Shown: positions 35,093-45,055, numbered from the stretch's first letter. The stretch is 64,000 nt of DNA from JBEVOS01 sp964563395 (GCA_964563395.1 CAZLWK010000005.1:62001-126000), one strand, 5' to 3'. A program made the numbers and translations. Notes: generated by a model not told the origin, from the letters alone.

Positions 35093-37283
35093 CGCCGCGC
35101 TCGCACTGGGCGTATCGTCTCACGCGACCGCTCAGCAGCAGGAGGCCTTCGTTGCGGCGTTCGAAATCGCGGAGACGGGTGCGCGTGTTGAGGCGGTGGC
35201 ATGGCGCGCGGACGGGCGCATATGGATCGATGCGGCGACGGCGCGCGCGCTCGACTTGAAGGCGGACGGCGCGCGCATCGCCCTCGATGATGCGTCTGGC
35301 GTGACGATCGAGGAGCGCGCGGCGGAAGGGCTCATTCGTCTGTGGTGCACCGCCGCCTGCTATCCCGCGCGTGCGCTTGATACGCCCGACACGCCAAGCC
35401 CCGCGGAATCGCGGCGATCGCGTGGCGGATTCCTCAATCTCGAAACCGTCTTTCAATCGAGCGGCGCCGATGGACGCGCCGACGCCCTGGTGGAAGCGGT
35501 CGGCTTCACGGGCGGCGCACTATTCGAATCCAGCGCGCGGTTCGGCGAAACCAGCGCGCGGCTCGAGACGCGCCTCGTCTTCGAAAACGAAGCGTGGGGC
35601 TGGCGCACCGTTCTTGGCGACGCGCTCACGCGCGCGGGACCAACCGCCGGCCCTGTGCGTTTCGCTGGATTGGCCTGGGGCGACGCTTTCGATATGAGGC
35701 CCGATTTCATCACGTTTCCCACCCCGACATTGAGCGGAGAAGCCGCCGCACCAGCCACGCTGGATCTCTATGTCAACGACCTGTTCCGCGCGCGCGTCGA
35801 GACCCCGCCCGGTCCATTCACGATCACCGACACGCCAATCGTCGCCGGTGCGGGCCTCGCCCGCTTGGTGGTGCGCGATGCGCTGGGACGCGAACAAGAG
35901 ATCACGCGTCCATTTTACGCCAGCCCCGCCATGCTGCGCGCGGGACTGGCGGAACGGGCGCTTGCGATCGGAAGCCTGAGGGAAGATTTCGCTGGCGCAG
36001 CCGATCGGTACGGCGCGACTTTCGTTTCGATGCTTTATCGACGCGGCCTCGACGATTGGCTGACGCTCGAAGCGCAGGGAGACGCCGGCGATGACGGCGC
36101 GGGAATCGGTCTCGGCGCGTCACTTGCTCATCCGCGCTTCGGCCAAGTGGACTTGAACGGCGCCGCAAGCGCACGCGCGGCCGAGGAAGGCGCCAGCATC
36201 GGCGCGTCGTGGTCATATGTCGCACCCGATCTTGCGCTTACCGCGCTCTACCAACGTACGGAGGGCCAATTCCTTCGGCTTGGACGCGTCGGTCGCGATC
36301 CCCTTGAACGCGCGGCCGGATCGGTGTCCTGGCGCGGCGCCAAGCGCGGCGGGTTTGCGATATCCGCAGTGAGCGCACGTGATCCTGACCGAACGCAAAC
36401 CCGAACGCTCGCCTTCAGCTTCACCGCACCGCCTTGGCGAGGGGCTTCCGCCGCGTTTTCATTGCTATGGGCGGAAGCGCGAGACAGCCAGTTCCTCGCG
36501 GGCGTGGCGGTTACACGCGCCTTGCGCGGCGACGCTATTGGCGCGGCGACCCTCGACTATGAGAACGGAAGCGCCCGCGCGTCATTCGAAGCGCAGCGTA
36601 CGGCGCCGGCATCCGGCGGCTACGGCTATCGCGCGCGGCTGGGCGCGGGGGCCACGACGATCCAGGAGGGCGCGCTCTCCGTGCGCGGGGCGCGGGGAAA
36701 AGCGGAGGCCGCCTTTAGCCGGCGCGACGGCCAGACCGGACTGCGCGCCCACTATGCGTTTTCGCTTGCTCATGTGGACGGCGCGCGCGCCGTCTCTCGC
36801 CCAATCCGCGGCGCCTTCGCCATCCTGGATGTCGATGCGCCGAACGTGGCCGTGTCGCACGACGGACGCGCCGTAGGCAGCACCGATTCGCACGGGCGCC
36901 TGCTGATCGCGGACCTGCGGCCCTATGAAACGAATCGAATTGCGATCGATCTGGACAGCGCGCCGCTTGAAGCGACTATTCCGCAAACGGAGACGAGCGT
37001 GCGCCCGGGGCGGCGCGAGGGCGCACATGTGCGCCTGGCCGTCCTAGAGCATGGCGCGGGAGAAGTTCGCGTGACTCTCGCAAACGGAGAGCCGCCGCCC
37101 TTGGGCGCCATTCTTGTGCGACGCGGCGACGGCGCGCGCTTTCCCATCGGCACGAACGGACGCGCTTTCCTCGTTGCGTCGCATGCGGAGACCATATTCG
37201 AGGGCGGCGGCTGCGTGCTGCGCCTGACCGCGATGGATCTGCGCGCGGGCGGGACACTTCGTTGCGCGGAGGCCGGCGCATGA
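35064..37283 (+). CDS. Outer-membrane usher of the Csu-type pilus
   Basis: 739 residues with a signal peptide (MHLRRVCGLSAALALGVSSHATA). The N-terminal domain binds chaperone-subunit complexes; the FimD/PapC-like beta-barrel region has LDLYVNDLFRARVETPPGPF and VVRDALGREQEITRPFY, followed by the C-terminal part with VDAPNVAVSHDGRAVGSTDSHGRLL. It secretes and assembles the pilus across the outer membrane. Overlaps the chaperone gene by 29 bases. I chose the ATG at 35064 because it starts the signal peptide. Confidence 0.9.
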   Translation: MHLRRVCGLSAALALGVSSHATAQQQEAFVAAFEIAETGARVEAVAWRADGRIWIDAATARALDLKADGARIALDDASGVTIEERAAEGLIRLWCTAACYPARALDTPDTPSPAESRRSRGGFLNLETVFQSSGADGRADALVEAVGFTGGALFESSARFGETSARLETRLVFENEAWGWRTVLGDALTRAGPTAGPVRFAGLAWGDAFDMRPDFITFPTPTLSGEAAAPATLDLYVNDLFRARVETPPGPFTITDTPIVAGAGLARLVVRDALGREQEITRPFYASPAMLRAGLAERALAIGSLREDFAGAADRYGATFVSMLYRRGLDDWLTLEAQGDAGDDGAGIGLGASLAHPRFGQVDLNGAASARAAEEGASIGASWSYVAPDLALTALYQRTEGQFLRLGRVGRDPLERAAGSVSWRGAKRGGFAISAVSARDPDRTQTRTLAFSFTAPPWRGASAAFSLLWAEARDSQFLAGVAVTRALRGDAIGAATLDYENGSARASFEAQRTAPASGGYGYRARLGAGATTIQEGALSVRGARGKAEAAFSRRDGQTGLRAHYAFSLAHVDGARAVSRPIRGAFAILDVDAPNVAVSHDGRAVGSTDSHGRLLIADLRPYETNRIAIDLDSAPLEATIPQTETSVRPGRREGAHVRLAVLEHGAGEVRVTLANGEPPPLGAILVRRGDGARFPIGTNGRAFLVASHAETIFEGGGCVLRLTAMDLRAGGTLRCAEAGA

Positions 37284-37765
37284 AGGCCGTGCTTTTGGCC
37301 TTATTGTTGGTTGTCACCGCCTGTGTGGCGGCGCCGCGGGCGCGCGCGCTTTGCCTGATCAATTGCAGCTGCGATGTATCGGCGAGCGCCCTTTCCTTCG
37401 GGATCTTCGATCCGATGGCCGGGACTGCGTCGAGCGCGATCGGACAAATCAATGTTTCCTGCGCTGGCTTGGCTGGCCTCGCCGTCACCAACGATATTCT
37501 GCTTTCGACGGGACAGGCCGGCAGCTTCAACCGCGCAATGAGAAACGCGAACGGGGACGGGCTCTTCTATAACCTCTATACTAGCGCCGCTTATTCCAAC
37601 ATCTGGGGCGACGGGACGAGCGGCGCCGGAATGGTGTCGCGCAGCTTCGTACTTACGCTGGGCGGCTATACCTATTCGGCGCCGGTCTATGGCCGCATCC
37701 CGGCCGCGCCCGTGGCCAAGCCCGGCGCCTACGCCGATACGATCGTCGTCACGCTCATATTTTGA
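37280..37765 (+). CDS. Csu-type minor pilin/tip subunit (single SCPU domain)
   Basis: 161 residues. Signal peptide (1-24), then an SCPU domain with CSCDVSASALSFGIFDPMAG, a second Cys in INVSCAGLAGL, and YGRIPAAPVAKPGAYADTIVVTLIF. Position after the usher is where the tip adhesin CsuE is usually encoded, but here it is one domain instead of the usual two, so adhesin function is uncertain. ATG overlaps the usher stop by 4 bases; its 3' end overlaps the converging ABC gene by 37 bases. Confidence 0.85.
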   Translation: MKAVLLALLLVVTACVAAPRARALCLINCSCDVSASALSFGIFDPMAGTASSAIGQINVSCAGLAGLAVTNDILLSTGQAGSFNRAMRNANGDGLFYNLYTSAAYSNIWGDGTSGAGMVSRSFVLTLGGYTYSAPVYGRIPAAPVAKPGAYADTIVVTLIF

Positions 37766-39624
37766 TCGCGCGGCGCGGTCTCCACAGGCGTTTCCGCCTG
37801 CATCCGCCACAATTCAGCATAGACGCCGTCGCGGGCGATCAATTCGGCGTGGTCACCCTGTTCCACGACGCGCCCTTCGCTCAGCACAACGATCTTGTCA
37901 GCGTCAGCCACGGTCGACAGGCGGTGCGCAACGACAATTGTCGTGCGTCCTTTCGATGCTTCCGCAAGCGCTTCCTGCACATCGGCCTCGGTGACGCTGT
38001 CCAGTGAGGACGTGGCTTCATCCAAAATGAGAATGCGCGGATCCTTTAAGATGACGCGGGCGATGCCGACGCGCTGTTTTTCGCCGCCCGACAGCTTAAG
38101 CCCGCGTTCGCCCACCTTCGTCTCCCAGCCTTGCGGCAATCGCGCGACGAAGGGCGCCAATTGAGCACGCCGCGCGGCGGCCTCGATATCGGCCTGGCTG
38201 GCTTCAAGGCGGCCATAAGCGATGTTGTAGCGCAGCGTGTCGTTGAAGAGGACGACATCCTGCGGAACGAGGCCCAGAACGCCGCGCAGCGATTCTTGGG
38301 TGACGGAGCGCAGATCCTGGCCATCGATCAGCACCCGCCCCGCGCTCGGGTCGTAAAACCGATAGAGCAACTTCAAGATCGTGGACTTGCCGGCCCCGCT
38401 CGGGCCGACGATCGCGGTCGTTTTCCCCGCCTCCGCGGTGAAACTGACATGCGCAAGGCCCGCCGCGCGCGCCTCATGCGAAAAGCTGACATCCTCGAAG
38501 CGCACCTCGGCGCGGGGCGCGGCAAGCACCTTCGCGTTCGGCGCGTCGGCGATGTCCGGCGCCTCATCGAGCAGCGCGAACATCTTCTCCACATCGATGG
38601 CGGATTGCTTGATCTCCCGATAGGCCATGCCGAGAATGTTCAGGGGCGTGTAGATGTTAAGCATGTAGAGCAGCACGGCCGTCAGGTCGCCCGGCCCCAT
38701 CGTTCCATCGATCGCCTTCATGCCGGCGAACAGCACCATCGCCGCCAACCCGACATTCATCACCAATTGCTGAATTATGTTGAGCAACACTAAGGACGCA
38801 TTCGCGCGAACCGCCGCATGGGCGTATTGCGCCAAGGCGCGGTCGAAACGCTCCGTCTCGCGTCGCTCGGCGGCGAAACTCTTCACGGTCTCGAAATTGA
38901 GCAGCGAATCCACGGCGCGACCGGTGGCTTCGGTGTCCGCCTCGTTCATGTCGCGGCGGTGCTTGATCCGCCATTCCGTGACGATGAGCGTCATCCACGC
39001 ATAGAGCGCGACCGTCAGCGCCGCGATGGCGCCGAATTGCCAGCCATACATCCAAGTGAGGATGCCGGCGGCCAGCACCAGCTCCAGGATGGTCGGCCCG
39101 ATATTGAAACCGAGGAAGCGCAGCAAAAAGTCGATCGAGCGAATACCGCGCTCGATGGTCCGGAAGAGCGCGCCCGTGCGTTTGGATTGATGGAACCGCA
39201 CCGACAACTGGTGCACGTGCGCGAAGACCTTGGCGCCGGCGCGGCGCTGCGCCTCCTGACTGACGGGGGAGAACACCCAATCGCGCAATTGCGGCGTCGC
39301 CGCCGCCGCGAAGCGCAAACCGCCCCAAAGCAAGATGAGCCCCACGAAGAGCGGCACAAGCCCATCGGAACGCCCCGCCGCCAGCCGATTGATTGCGTCA
39401 GCCAGAACCAGGGGCGCGACCACGGTGAGGCCCTTGCCCCCGATGGTCAGCGCCAGCGCCGCCCATAACCGGATCTGGAACCCAGCCCCCTTCAGGCCGC
39501 CAATCAAGGTCATGATCCGGGCGAGCGCGACCGTCACGCGCGGAGAGGCGCCCTCATCCTCGGGATTTTCGGAATTGATCAGGCTCGCGACGCTTTGCGG
39601 GCGCGCCGCGGGAGGGGGTCTCAT
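37729..39624 (-). CDS. Atm1/ABCB7-type ABC exporter
   Basis: 631 residues: six-helix membrane domain, then an ATPase with Walker A GPSGAGKST, signature LSGGEKQRVG, Walker B ILILDEATSSLD and H-loop VAHRLST. Sequence blocks such as ERGIRSIDFLLRFLGFNIGPT and FETVKSF place it in the Atm1 group, which exports glutathione-linked sulfur or metal-glutathione species. The ATG at 39624 is preferred; a TTG 12 codons earlier is possible. No partner genes adjoin. Confidence 0.9.
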   Translation of the reverse strand: MRPPPAARPQSVASLINSENPEDEGASPRVTVALARIMTLIGGLKGAGFQIRLWAALALTIGGKGLTVVAPLVLADAINRLAAGRSDGLVPLFVGLILLWGGLRFAAAATPQLRDWVFSPVSQEAQRRAGAKVFAHVHQLSVRFHQSKRTGALFRTIERGIRSIDFLLRFLGFNIGPTILELVLAAGILTWMYGWQFGAIAALTVALYAWMTLIVTEWRIKHRRDMNEADTEATGRAVDSLLNFETVKSFAAERRETERFDRALAQYAHAAVRANASLVLLNIIQQLVMNVGLAAMVLFAGMKAIDGTMGPGDLTAVLLYMLNIYTPLNILGMAYREIKQSAIDVEKMFALLDEAPDIADAPNAKVLAAPRAEVRFEDVSFSHEARAAGLAHVSFTAEAGKTTAIVGPSGAGKSTILKLLYRFYDPSAGRVLIDGQDLRSVTQESLRGVLGLVPQDVVLFNDTLRYNIAYGRLEASQADIEAAARRAQLAPFVARLPQGWETKVGERGLKLSGGEKQRVGIARVILKDPRILILDEATSSLDSVTEADVQEALAEASKGRTTIVVAHRLSTVADADKIVVLSEGRVVEQGDHAELIARDGVYAELWRMQAETPVETAPRDQNMSVTTIVSA

Positions 39625-39720
39625 ACCCAATAGGGTAGTGATCGCGGGCGCGCCTCGCAATCTTGCCCCTTCGTGAGGAAGGTGCTGGCGCGCCGCCGCC
39701 GCTCGGGGCCATAGTGGGTC

Positions 39721-40311
39721 ATGCCCGATTCAACCGCCCCGGCGGCCGCGCTGGCCGGCCCGCCGCTCCGATCCGTGTGCGTCTATTGCGGCTCTTCGGA
39801 CGCAACGCGCGCCGATTATCTCGACCTTGCGACACGGTTCGGCCAAGCCGTGGCCGTGCGCGGATTGCGTCTTGTCTATGGCGGGGGCGGCGTGGGCCTG
39901 ATGGGCCGCGCCGCGCGCGCCGCCCATGCCGCGGGCGGCGAAGTGCTTGGCGTTATGCCGCGCTTTCTCGCGCGCCGCGAAATCGTGCTGGAGGAGGTCC
40001 CGCACGTCATGGTCGACACCATGCACGAGCGCAAACGGCTGATGTTCGACGAGAGCGAAGCCTTCGTGGCCCTGCCCGGCGGTATCGGCACGCTTGAAGA
40101 GGTGGTGGAGACCCTCTCCTGGAGCCGGCTCGACCTGCACAAGAAGCCGATCGTCTTCCTGAGCGAGGACGACTTCTGGGCGCCGTTCTTCGAATTGGTG
40201 GAGCACACGATCGCGGCACGCCTGACCCCAGCTTCGTTCAAGGATCAATTGCTTGCCGCCAATTCCATCGAAGCATGCTTCGAGGCGATCGAGGCGCGCG
40301 TCGGCGTTTAA
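39721..40311 (+). CDS. LOG family protein (TIGR00730, nucleotide 5'-monophosphate phosphoribohydrolase)
   Basis: 196 residues. VYCGSS near residue 20, the LVYGGGGVGLMG block, ERKRLMFDESEAFVALPGGIGTLEE with the catalytic/substrate PGGxGTxxE motif. LOG proteins release the base from nucleoside monophosphates; plant members act on cytokinin nucleotides. Substrate here unknown. Converges on gltX with a 4-base overlap. Confidence 0.9.
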   Translation: MPDSTAPAAALAGPPLRSVCVYCGSSDATRADYLDLATRFGQAVAVRGLRLVYGGGGVGLMGRAARAAHAAGGEVLGVMPRFLARREIVLEEVPHVMVDTMHERKRLMFDESEAFVALPGGIGTLEEVVETLSWSRLDLHKKPIVFLSEDDFWAPFFELVEHTIAARLTPASFKDQLLAANSIEACFEAIEARVGV

Positions 40312-41645
40312 GCCGCCTCGCCATCGAGGCGCGCCCGCGCCTTTTCAGGCCCAATGAGCGCGAACAGCGTCGCCATGTCGGGCCCATGATCGAGCCCCGT
40401 AAGCGCTTGGCGAAGCGGCATGAACAGCGCCTTGCCCTTGGCGCCAGACTTTTCCTTCACCGCATCGACAAAACTCTTCCAAGTCGCGTTGTCATAGGGG
40501 CCCGGCGGCACAAGCGCGCGCGCGGCGTCGATGACGGGGCCGGCCTCAATGCGCGGCGAAATCGGACCGCGCACGATCGCAGCCCATTCCGCGACGTCGG
40601 CGAACAGCACCAAATTCTCGCGCACCGCATTCCAGAAGGCCTCGCCGAAATCGGCGTCCATCGCCGCAAGGCGCGGCTGTGCGGCCGCATAAGGCATGGC
40701 GTGCAGCACTTGCGCGTTCAGCCGCTTCAAATCCTCAGGATCGAACCGCGCCGGTGCGCGACCGATCTTGTCGATGGAAAATTCCCCGGCGAGCGCGGCG
40801 AAGGAATCGCGCGCCGCGACAGGATCGGAAGTGCCGATCTTGGACAAGAGAGACAGGATCGTGATCGGCTCATATCCTTCCTCGCGCAGATCCTGCATGG
40901 ATAGCGATCCGAGCCGTTTTGAAAGCGCCTCGCCGTCCGCGCCCACGATCAGAGGAAAATGCGCGAACACCGGCGGCGCCGCGCCGAGCGCGCGGAAGAT
41001 TTCAATCTGCACGCCCGTATTGGTGACGTGATCCTCGCCGCGCAGAATGTGGGTGATGGCGAAGTCGATATCATCGACCACGCTCGGCAGCGTGTAGAGA
41101 AACGCCCCGTCGGCGCGGATCAGCACAGGGTCGGACAGCGACGCCGTATCGATCGATTGGCGACCGCGGCACAGATCGTCCCATTCCTGGCGTTGGCCGG
41201 AAAGCTTGAACCGCCAATGCGGGGCGCGGCCTTCCGCCTCCAGCTTGGCGCGGTCCTCCGCGCTGAGGGCGAGCGCGGCGCGATTGTAAACTGGGGGGCG
41301 GCCCCGGCTCTGGGCGATGCGGCGCTGGCGCTCCAATTCCTCTTCGGTTTCGTAGCAGGGATAAAGCAGGCCGGCCGTCTTGAGCCGCTCGGCGGCGGCT
41401 TCGTAATCGGCGAACCGGCGCGATTGATTGGCGCGCTCATCCCAGGTCAGGCCGAGCCAGGTCAGATCGGTTTCGATGCCCTGCTCGAACGCCCTTGTGG
41501 ACCTGGCGAGGTCCGTGTCGTCGATGCGCAGCAGCATCCGCCCGCCCTGGCCGCGCGCGAACAGCCAATTCAGCAGGGCGGTGCGGATATTGCCGACATG
41601 AAGCCGCCCCGTCGGCGAGGGGGCGAAGCGCAGGCGCATGGTCAT
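40308..41645 (-). CDS. gltX: Glutamyl-tRNA synthetase
   Basis: 445 residues, class I synthetase. The HIGH motif reads HVGN in PSPTGRLHVGNIRTALLNW, and the KMSKS motif reads LSKRLGS at about residue 240. The C-terminal anticodon-binding helical domain is present, so this is a full GltX and not the short GluQ-RS. Many alphaproteobacteria have two GltX copies; which one this is cannot be told. A second ATG lies two codons in. Confidence 0.93.
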   Translation of the reverse strand: MTMRLRFAPSPTGRLHVGNIRTALLNWLFARGQGGRMLLRIDDTDLARSTRAFEQGIETDLTWLGLTWDERANQSRRFADYEAAAERLKTAGLLYPCYETEEELERQRRIAQSRGRPPVYNRAALALSAEDRAKLEAEGRAPHWRFKLSGQRQEWDDLCRGRQSIDTASLSDPVLIRADGAFLYTLPSVVDDIDFAITHILRGEDHVTNTGVQIEIFRALGAAPPVFAHFPLIVGADGEALSKRLGSLSMQDLREEGYEPITILSLLSKIGTSDPVAARDSFAALAGEFSIDKIGRAPARFDPEDLKRLNAQVLHAMPYAAAQPRLAAMDADFGEAFWNAVRENLVLFADVAEWAAIVRGPISPRIEAGPVIDAARALVPPGPYDNATWKSFVDAVKEKSGAKGKALFMPLRQALTGLDHGPDMATLFALIGPEKARARLDGEAA

Positions 41646-41759
41646 GGCCGCTTATGGAGTCGCCCAGGCGAGCGGACAAGGCCAGGATTTGACGCTTCGT
41701 CAGGTTTCCCAAAAGCGCGGCGAGGCTCTATCGTGCCGCGAAATCCCAAGGAGCACATC

Positions 41760-42764
41760 ATGGCCATCCAGTCGCGCGAGATCAGACTGAAGGCGCGCCC
41801 TGTCGGCATGCCAAAAGCGAGCGATTTTGAGTTGGCGACCGCCGAAGCCCCCGATCCGGGCCCCGGACAGGTGTTGGTTCGCAATCTGTGGATGAGCGTG
41901 GACCCCTATATGCGCGGCCGCATGGTGGACCGGGCGAGCTATATCCCGCCCTTCCAAATCGGCGAGCCGCTGCAGGGCGGCGCGGTGGGCCAAGTGGTCA
42001 AATCGGCCGACCCAAGCCTTAAGGAAGGCGACCTCGTTGAAAGCTTCTTCGGCTGGCGGGAGGCCTTCACCGTGCCGGCTGGCGCGGTTCAAAAGCTGCC
42101 CGCGCTCAATGCCCCGCCGCAAGCCTTCCTGGGCGTGCTCGGCATGCCCGGCATGACCGCCTATGGCGGACTTCTCAGGCTCGGGCAGCCCAAGGCCGGC
42201 GATGTGGTGATGGTGTCTGGCGCGGCCGGCGCGGTCGGCTCGCTCGTGGTGCAGATCGCCAAGATCAAGGGCTGCACCGTCATCGCCTCGGCCGGGAGCG
42301 ATGAGAAGGTCGCCTATGTGAAGAGTCTTGGGGCCGACCACGTCATCAATTACAAGACCGCCGGCCCCCTCGCGTCGGCCTTCGCGAAAGGCGCACCGAG
42401 TGGGATCGACGTCTATTTCGACAATGTCGGCGGCGAGCATCTCGAAGCGGCGCTTGAGCTCGGCAAGATCGGCGCGCGCATCGTACTGTGCGGCGCGATC
42501 TCGATGTACAATGATACAGAGCTGCCGCCCGGCCCACGCAATCTTGTGATGATGATCGGCAAGGGCATGCGCATGGAAGGCTTCGTGGTCTCCATGTTCC
42601 AGAATCTGCGCGAGCCCTTCCTGAAGGACATGGAATCCTGGATCGCCGACGGGAAGATCAAATGGGAAGAGACCGTGGAAAACGGCGTTGAGAGCGCGCC
42701 GAAGGCGTTTCTCGGCCTCTTCACGGGCGGCAATACCGGCAAGATGCTGGTCAAGCTCGGCTAG
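41760..42764 (+). CDS. NADP-dependent MDR oxidoreductase (curcumin/LTB4 reductase-like)
   Basis: 334 residues. Medium-chain dehydrogenase/reductase without catalytic zinc ligands; NADP-binding GAAGAVGSLVVQIAK in the middle and SVDPYMRGRM near residue 50, typical of the NADPH:quinone/alkenal reductase group (YncB/CurA). It probably reduces activated C=C bonds. AAGGAG lies upstream of the ATG at 41760. Divergent from gltX. Confidence 0.92.
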   Translation: MAIQSREIRLKARPVGMPKASDFELATAEAPDPGPGQVLVRNLWMSVDPYMRGRMVDRASYIPPFQIGEPLQGGAVGQVVKSADPSLKEGDLVESFFGWREAFTVPAGAVQKLPALNAPPQAFLGVLGMPGMTAYGGLLRLGQPKAGDVVMVSGAAGAVGSLVVQIAKIKGCTVIASAGSDEKVAYVKSLGADHVINYKTAGPLASAFAKGAPSGIDVYFDNVGGEHLEAALELGKIGARIVLCGAISMYNDTELPPGPRNLVMMIGKGMRMEGFVVSMFQNLREPFLKDMESWIADGKIKWEETVENGVESAPKAFLGLFTGGNTGKMLVKLG

Positions 42765-42826
42765 CGCCCGCGTCGGCCCCCATCCTTCACGCCGCTTCGC
42801 GCGCCTTGCTTTTTCGGATCTGAACA

Positions 42827-43720
42827 ATGCCACGCCTGTTCCAGGCTTATGTGATGGTGGACTGGAGCGCCGCCGCGAAGCCTTCCAGCGGCGCCGATTC
42901 CATCTGGATCGGCGTTTACAAGCGCAATGTGCGCTTTCAGTTGGCCTATGAAGCGCACAATCCCTCCACGCGCGCGGAAGCGGAGAAAATCCTCGCCGCC
43001 GTTCTGGACGAATTGCAGCGAAAGAACGAGCGCGTGCTGCTCGGCTTCGACTTCCCGCTGGGTTTTCCGCGCGGCACGGCGAACGCGCTGAAACTGAAGG
43101 GTGAGGCGTGGCGCGCCATGCTCGACTTCGTCGCCAAGGAAGTGAAAGACAAGCCGGACAATTCCAATAATCGGTTTCAGGTCGGCGCGAAGATGAACCG
43201 GCTCATGACGGGCGAGCCTTTCCCTTTTTGGGGCTGCCCGGCGCGCGATGAGCAGACCATGCTCACCGCGAAACGGCCGCGCGATCATCGCGAGGGCGAT
43301 TTGCCCGAATTCCGCTACGCCGAGACCAAGGCCAAGGGCGCGTCTTCGATCTGGAAGCTTTATTATCAGGGCTCCGTCGGCGGCCAGGCGCTGACCGGCA
43401 TGCCCGTCGTCAAGCGCATCAAGGACGCACGCGGCGACGCGGTGCGCCTATGGCCGTTCGAACTCGCCTGGCGTCCGCTCTCAGCCGCCGATCTCGAAGG
43501 CGTCGAATGCGTGATCGCCGAAATCTATCCAAGCCTCGTCAGCGCGCGGGCCAATCAGGGCGAAATCCGCGATGAAGCGCAGGTGCGCGCCATCGCCCAG
43601 CACTTCGCGGCGCTCGATGAGAAGAACCAGCTCGCCTCGCTGTTCGGTCCGGCCAAAGAGGATCCCAGACGCGCCGCGATCGAAGCCGAGGAAGGGTGGA
43701 TCCTTGGGGCCGTGCCGTGA
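42827..43720 (+). CDS. DUF429-like protein with RNase H-like fold, function unknown
   Basis: 297 residues. VDWSAAAKPSSGADSIWIGV at the N-terminus and VLLGFDFPLGFPRGTANAL later match the acidic strand pattern of DUF429-type RNase H-like proteins; IAEIYPSLV near the end supplies another acidic residue. Relatives in alphaproteobacteria are often named after neighbouring molybdopterin or cobalamin genes without evidence. Nuclease activity is untested. Convergent with the MATE gene. Confidence 0.7.
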   Translation: MPRLFQAYVMVDWSAAAKPSSGADSIWIGVYKRNVRFQLAYEAHNPSTRAEAEKILAAVLDELQRKNERVLLGFDFPLGFPRGTANALKLKGEAWRAMLDFVAKEVKDKPDNSNNRFQVGAKMNRLMTGEPFPFWGCPARDEQTMLTAKRPRDHREGDLPEFRYAETKAKGASSIWKLYYQGSVGGQALTGMPVVKRIKDARGDAVRLWPFELAWRPLSAADLEGVECVIAEIYPSLVSARANQGEIRDEAQVRAIAQHFAALDEKNQLASLFGPAKEDPRRAAIEAEEGWILGAVP

Positions 43721-43723
43721 GCG

Positions 43724-45055
43724 TCACGCCGCTTGACGGCCAAGAACCCACCAGCGCCCGAGAAGCACGCTGAAGCTCAATACGCTCGCCCAAAAAATCG
43801 CATAAAGCAGGCCCTCAACGCCCTGCCCGCGCATTTCAGCCAGCCAGATGGCGAGGCTAGGCATCACCACGACATAAGCCAAAAGGTGGCTGAACGTGGG
43901 AAACCAATTATCCCCCCGCGCACGCAAGGCCTGCGCGGCCACCACCTGCCCGCCATCGGGCACCGTGACGAGCGCCGCAAGCGGCGTTAGCGCCGCGACA
44001 GCGAGCGCGATCTGCATGTCCGCCGTGTAGGCGCGTCCGATACCGCTGGCGAAAAGGATAATGCTTAGGGACGCGAAGAGCATGCCGATCGTGTTGAGCC
44101 CTACGCCGGTCCATCCCGCCTGCACCGCGTCACGCCGCGCGCCGCGTCCGATCGCTTCGGAAACGAGAACGCCTGTCGCGGTGGAGAGGCCAAGCGCGAT
44201 CATGAACACGATGGCCAACAGATTGAGCACGATCTGATAGACCGCCACCGCTTCCTCGCTGATGCGGCCCGCGATGACCGTCATGGCCGAAAAGGCGCCC
44301 GCTTCCGCGATCTGACTCACCGCGGCGGCCGCGCCGATGCGCAGCAAATCGATATAGCCGCCTTGCGCGCGCGCGGGCCGCGTCCGCACGCCCATCGCGC
44401 CCGCATCCTTGAGCGACCAAATCCAGAAGATGAGGCTCGCGGCCAGAAAAATACGCGACGCCAAAGTGGCCCATGCGGACCCATCCGCGCCCCATAGCGG
44501 AACGAACACCAGATTAAGCGCGAGATTGATGACATTGGCCGTCCACATCGCGATCGTGCCCGCGGTGGGCCGCGAGATCGCTTCGAGAAAGGACGTGTTC
44601 GCGAAATAGACGAGGTGGAACGGCAAGGAGAGCGCGAGGATCGCCATCACCGAAGCGGCGCCGGCGGCGAGATCGGGCGCGATGCCCATGACGCGCAACA
44701 GCGCCTCGCCGAAAAAGATCAGCGGCAAGGCCACCAAAATTCCGGTCGCCGCGCCAAGCACGATTCCACGCCGCCAAACCGCGCCCGCCTCTTCCGGCTT
44801 GCCCTCGCCCATGGCGCGCGCCGCCAATACTTGCACGCCCGTCAAAAGACCGATGCCGCCGACAAGCACCACCGCCGTCGGCGCCCAGCCGAGCGCCTGA
44901 TCGGCGAGTTCATCCGGCGCCAATTGCCCAACGACAATCACGTCCGCGACGCCCATGCCCATGATGCCGAGCCGCGAGAGCGCGACCGGCCAGGCGAGCT
45001 TCAAGAGCGACGGCGCGATGGCGCGCGTGGATTCAAGGAAAGTCAGCGTGCTCAT
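43724..45055 (-). CDS. MATE family efflux transporter
   Basis: 443 residues with about twelve membrane helices in two related halves (LLKLAWPVALSRLGIMGMGVADVIVVGQL in the first; GAAAAVSQIAEAGAFSAMTVIAGRI in the second), typical of MATE/NorM sodium- or proton-coupled multidrug exporters. The ATG at 45055 overlaps the stop of the upstream membrane protein gene by 4 bases, so the two are cotranscribed. Confidence 0.92.
   Translation of the reverse strand: MSTLTFLESTRAIAPSLLKLAWPVALSRLGIMGMGVADVIVVGQLAPDELADQALGWAPTAVVLVGGIGLLTGVQVLAARAMGEGKPEEAGAVWRRGIVLGAATGILVALPLIFFGEALLRVMGIAPDLAAGAASVMAILALSLPFHLVYFANTSFLEAISRPTAGTIAMWTANVINLALNLVFVPLWGADGSAWATLASRIFLAASLIFWIWSLKDAGAMGVRTRPARAQGGYIDLLRIGAAAAVSQIAEAGAFSAMTVIAGRISEEAVAVYQIVLNLLAIVFMIALGLSTATGVLVSEAIGRGARRDAVQAGWTGVGLNTIGMLFASLSIILFASGIGRAYTADMQIALAVAALTPLAALVTVPDGGQVVAAQALRARGDNWFPTFSHLLAYVVVMPSLAIWLAEMRGQGVEGLLYAIFWASVLSFSVLLGRWWVLGRQAA

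Noticed and set aside
41690..41702. TGACG-CTT-CGTCA palindrome between gltX and the MDR oxidoreductase
   Set aside because: Short, with no supporting promoter elements at suitable spacing; likely chance, though an operator cannot be excluded.
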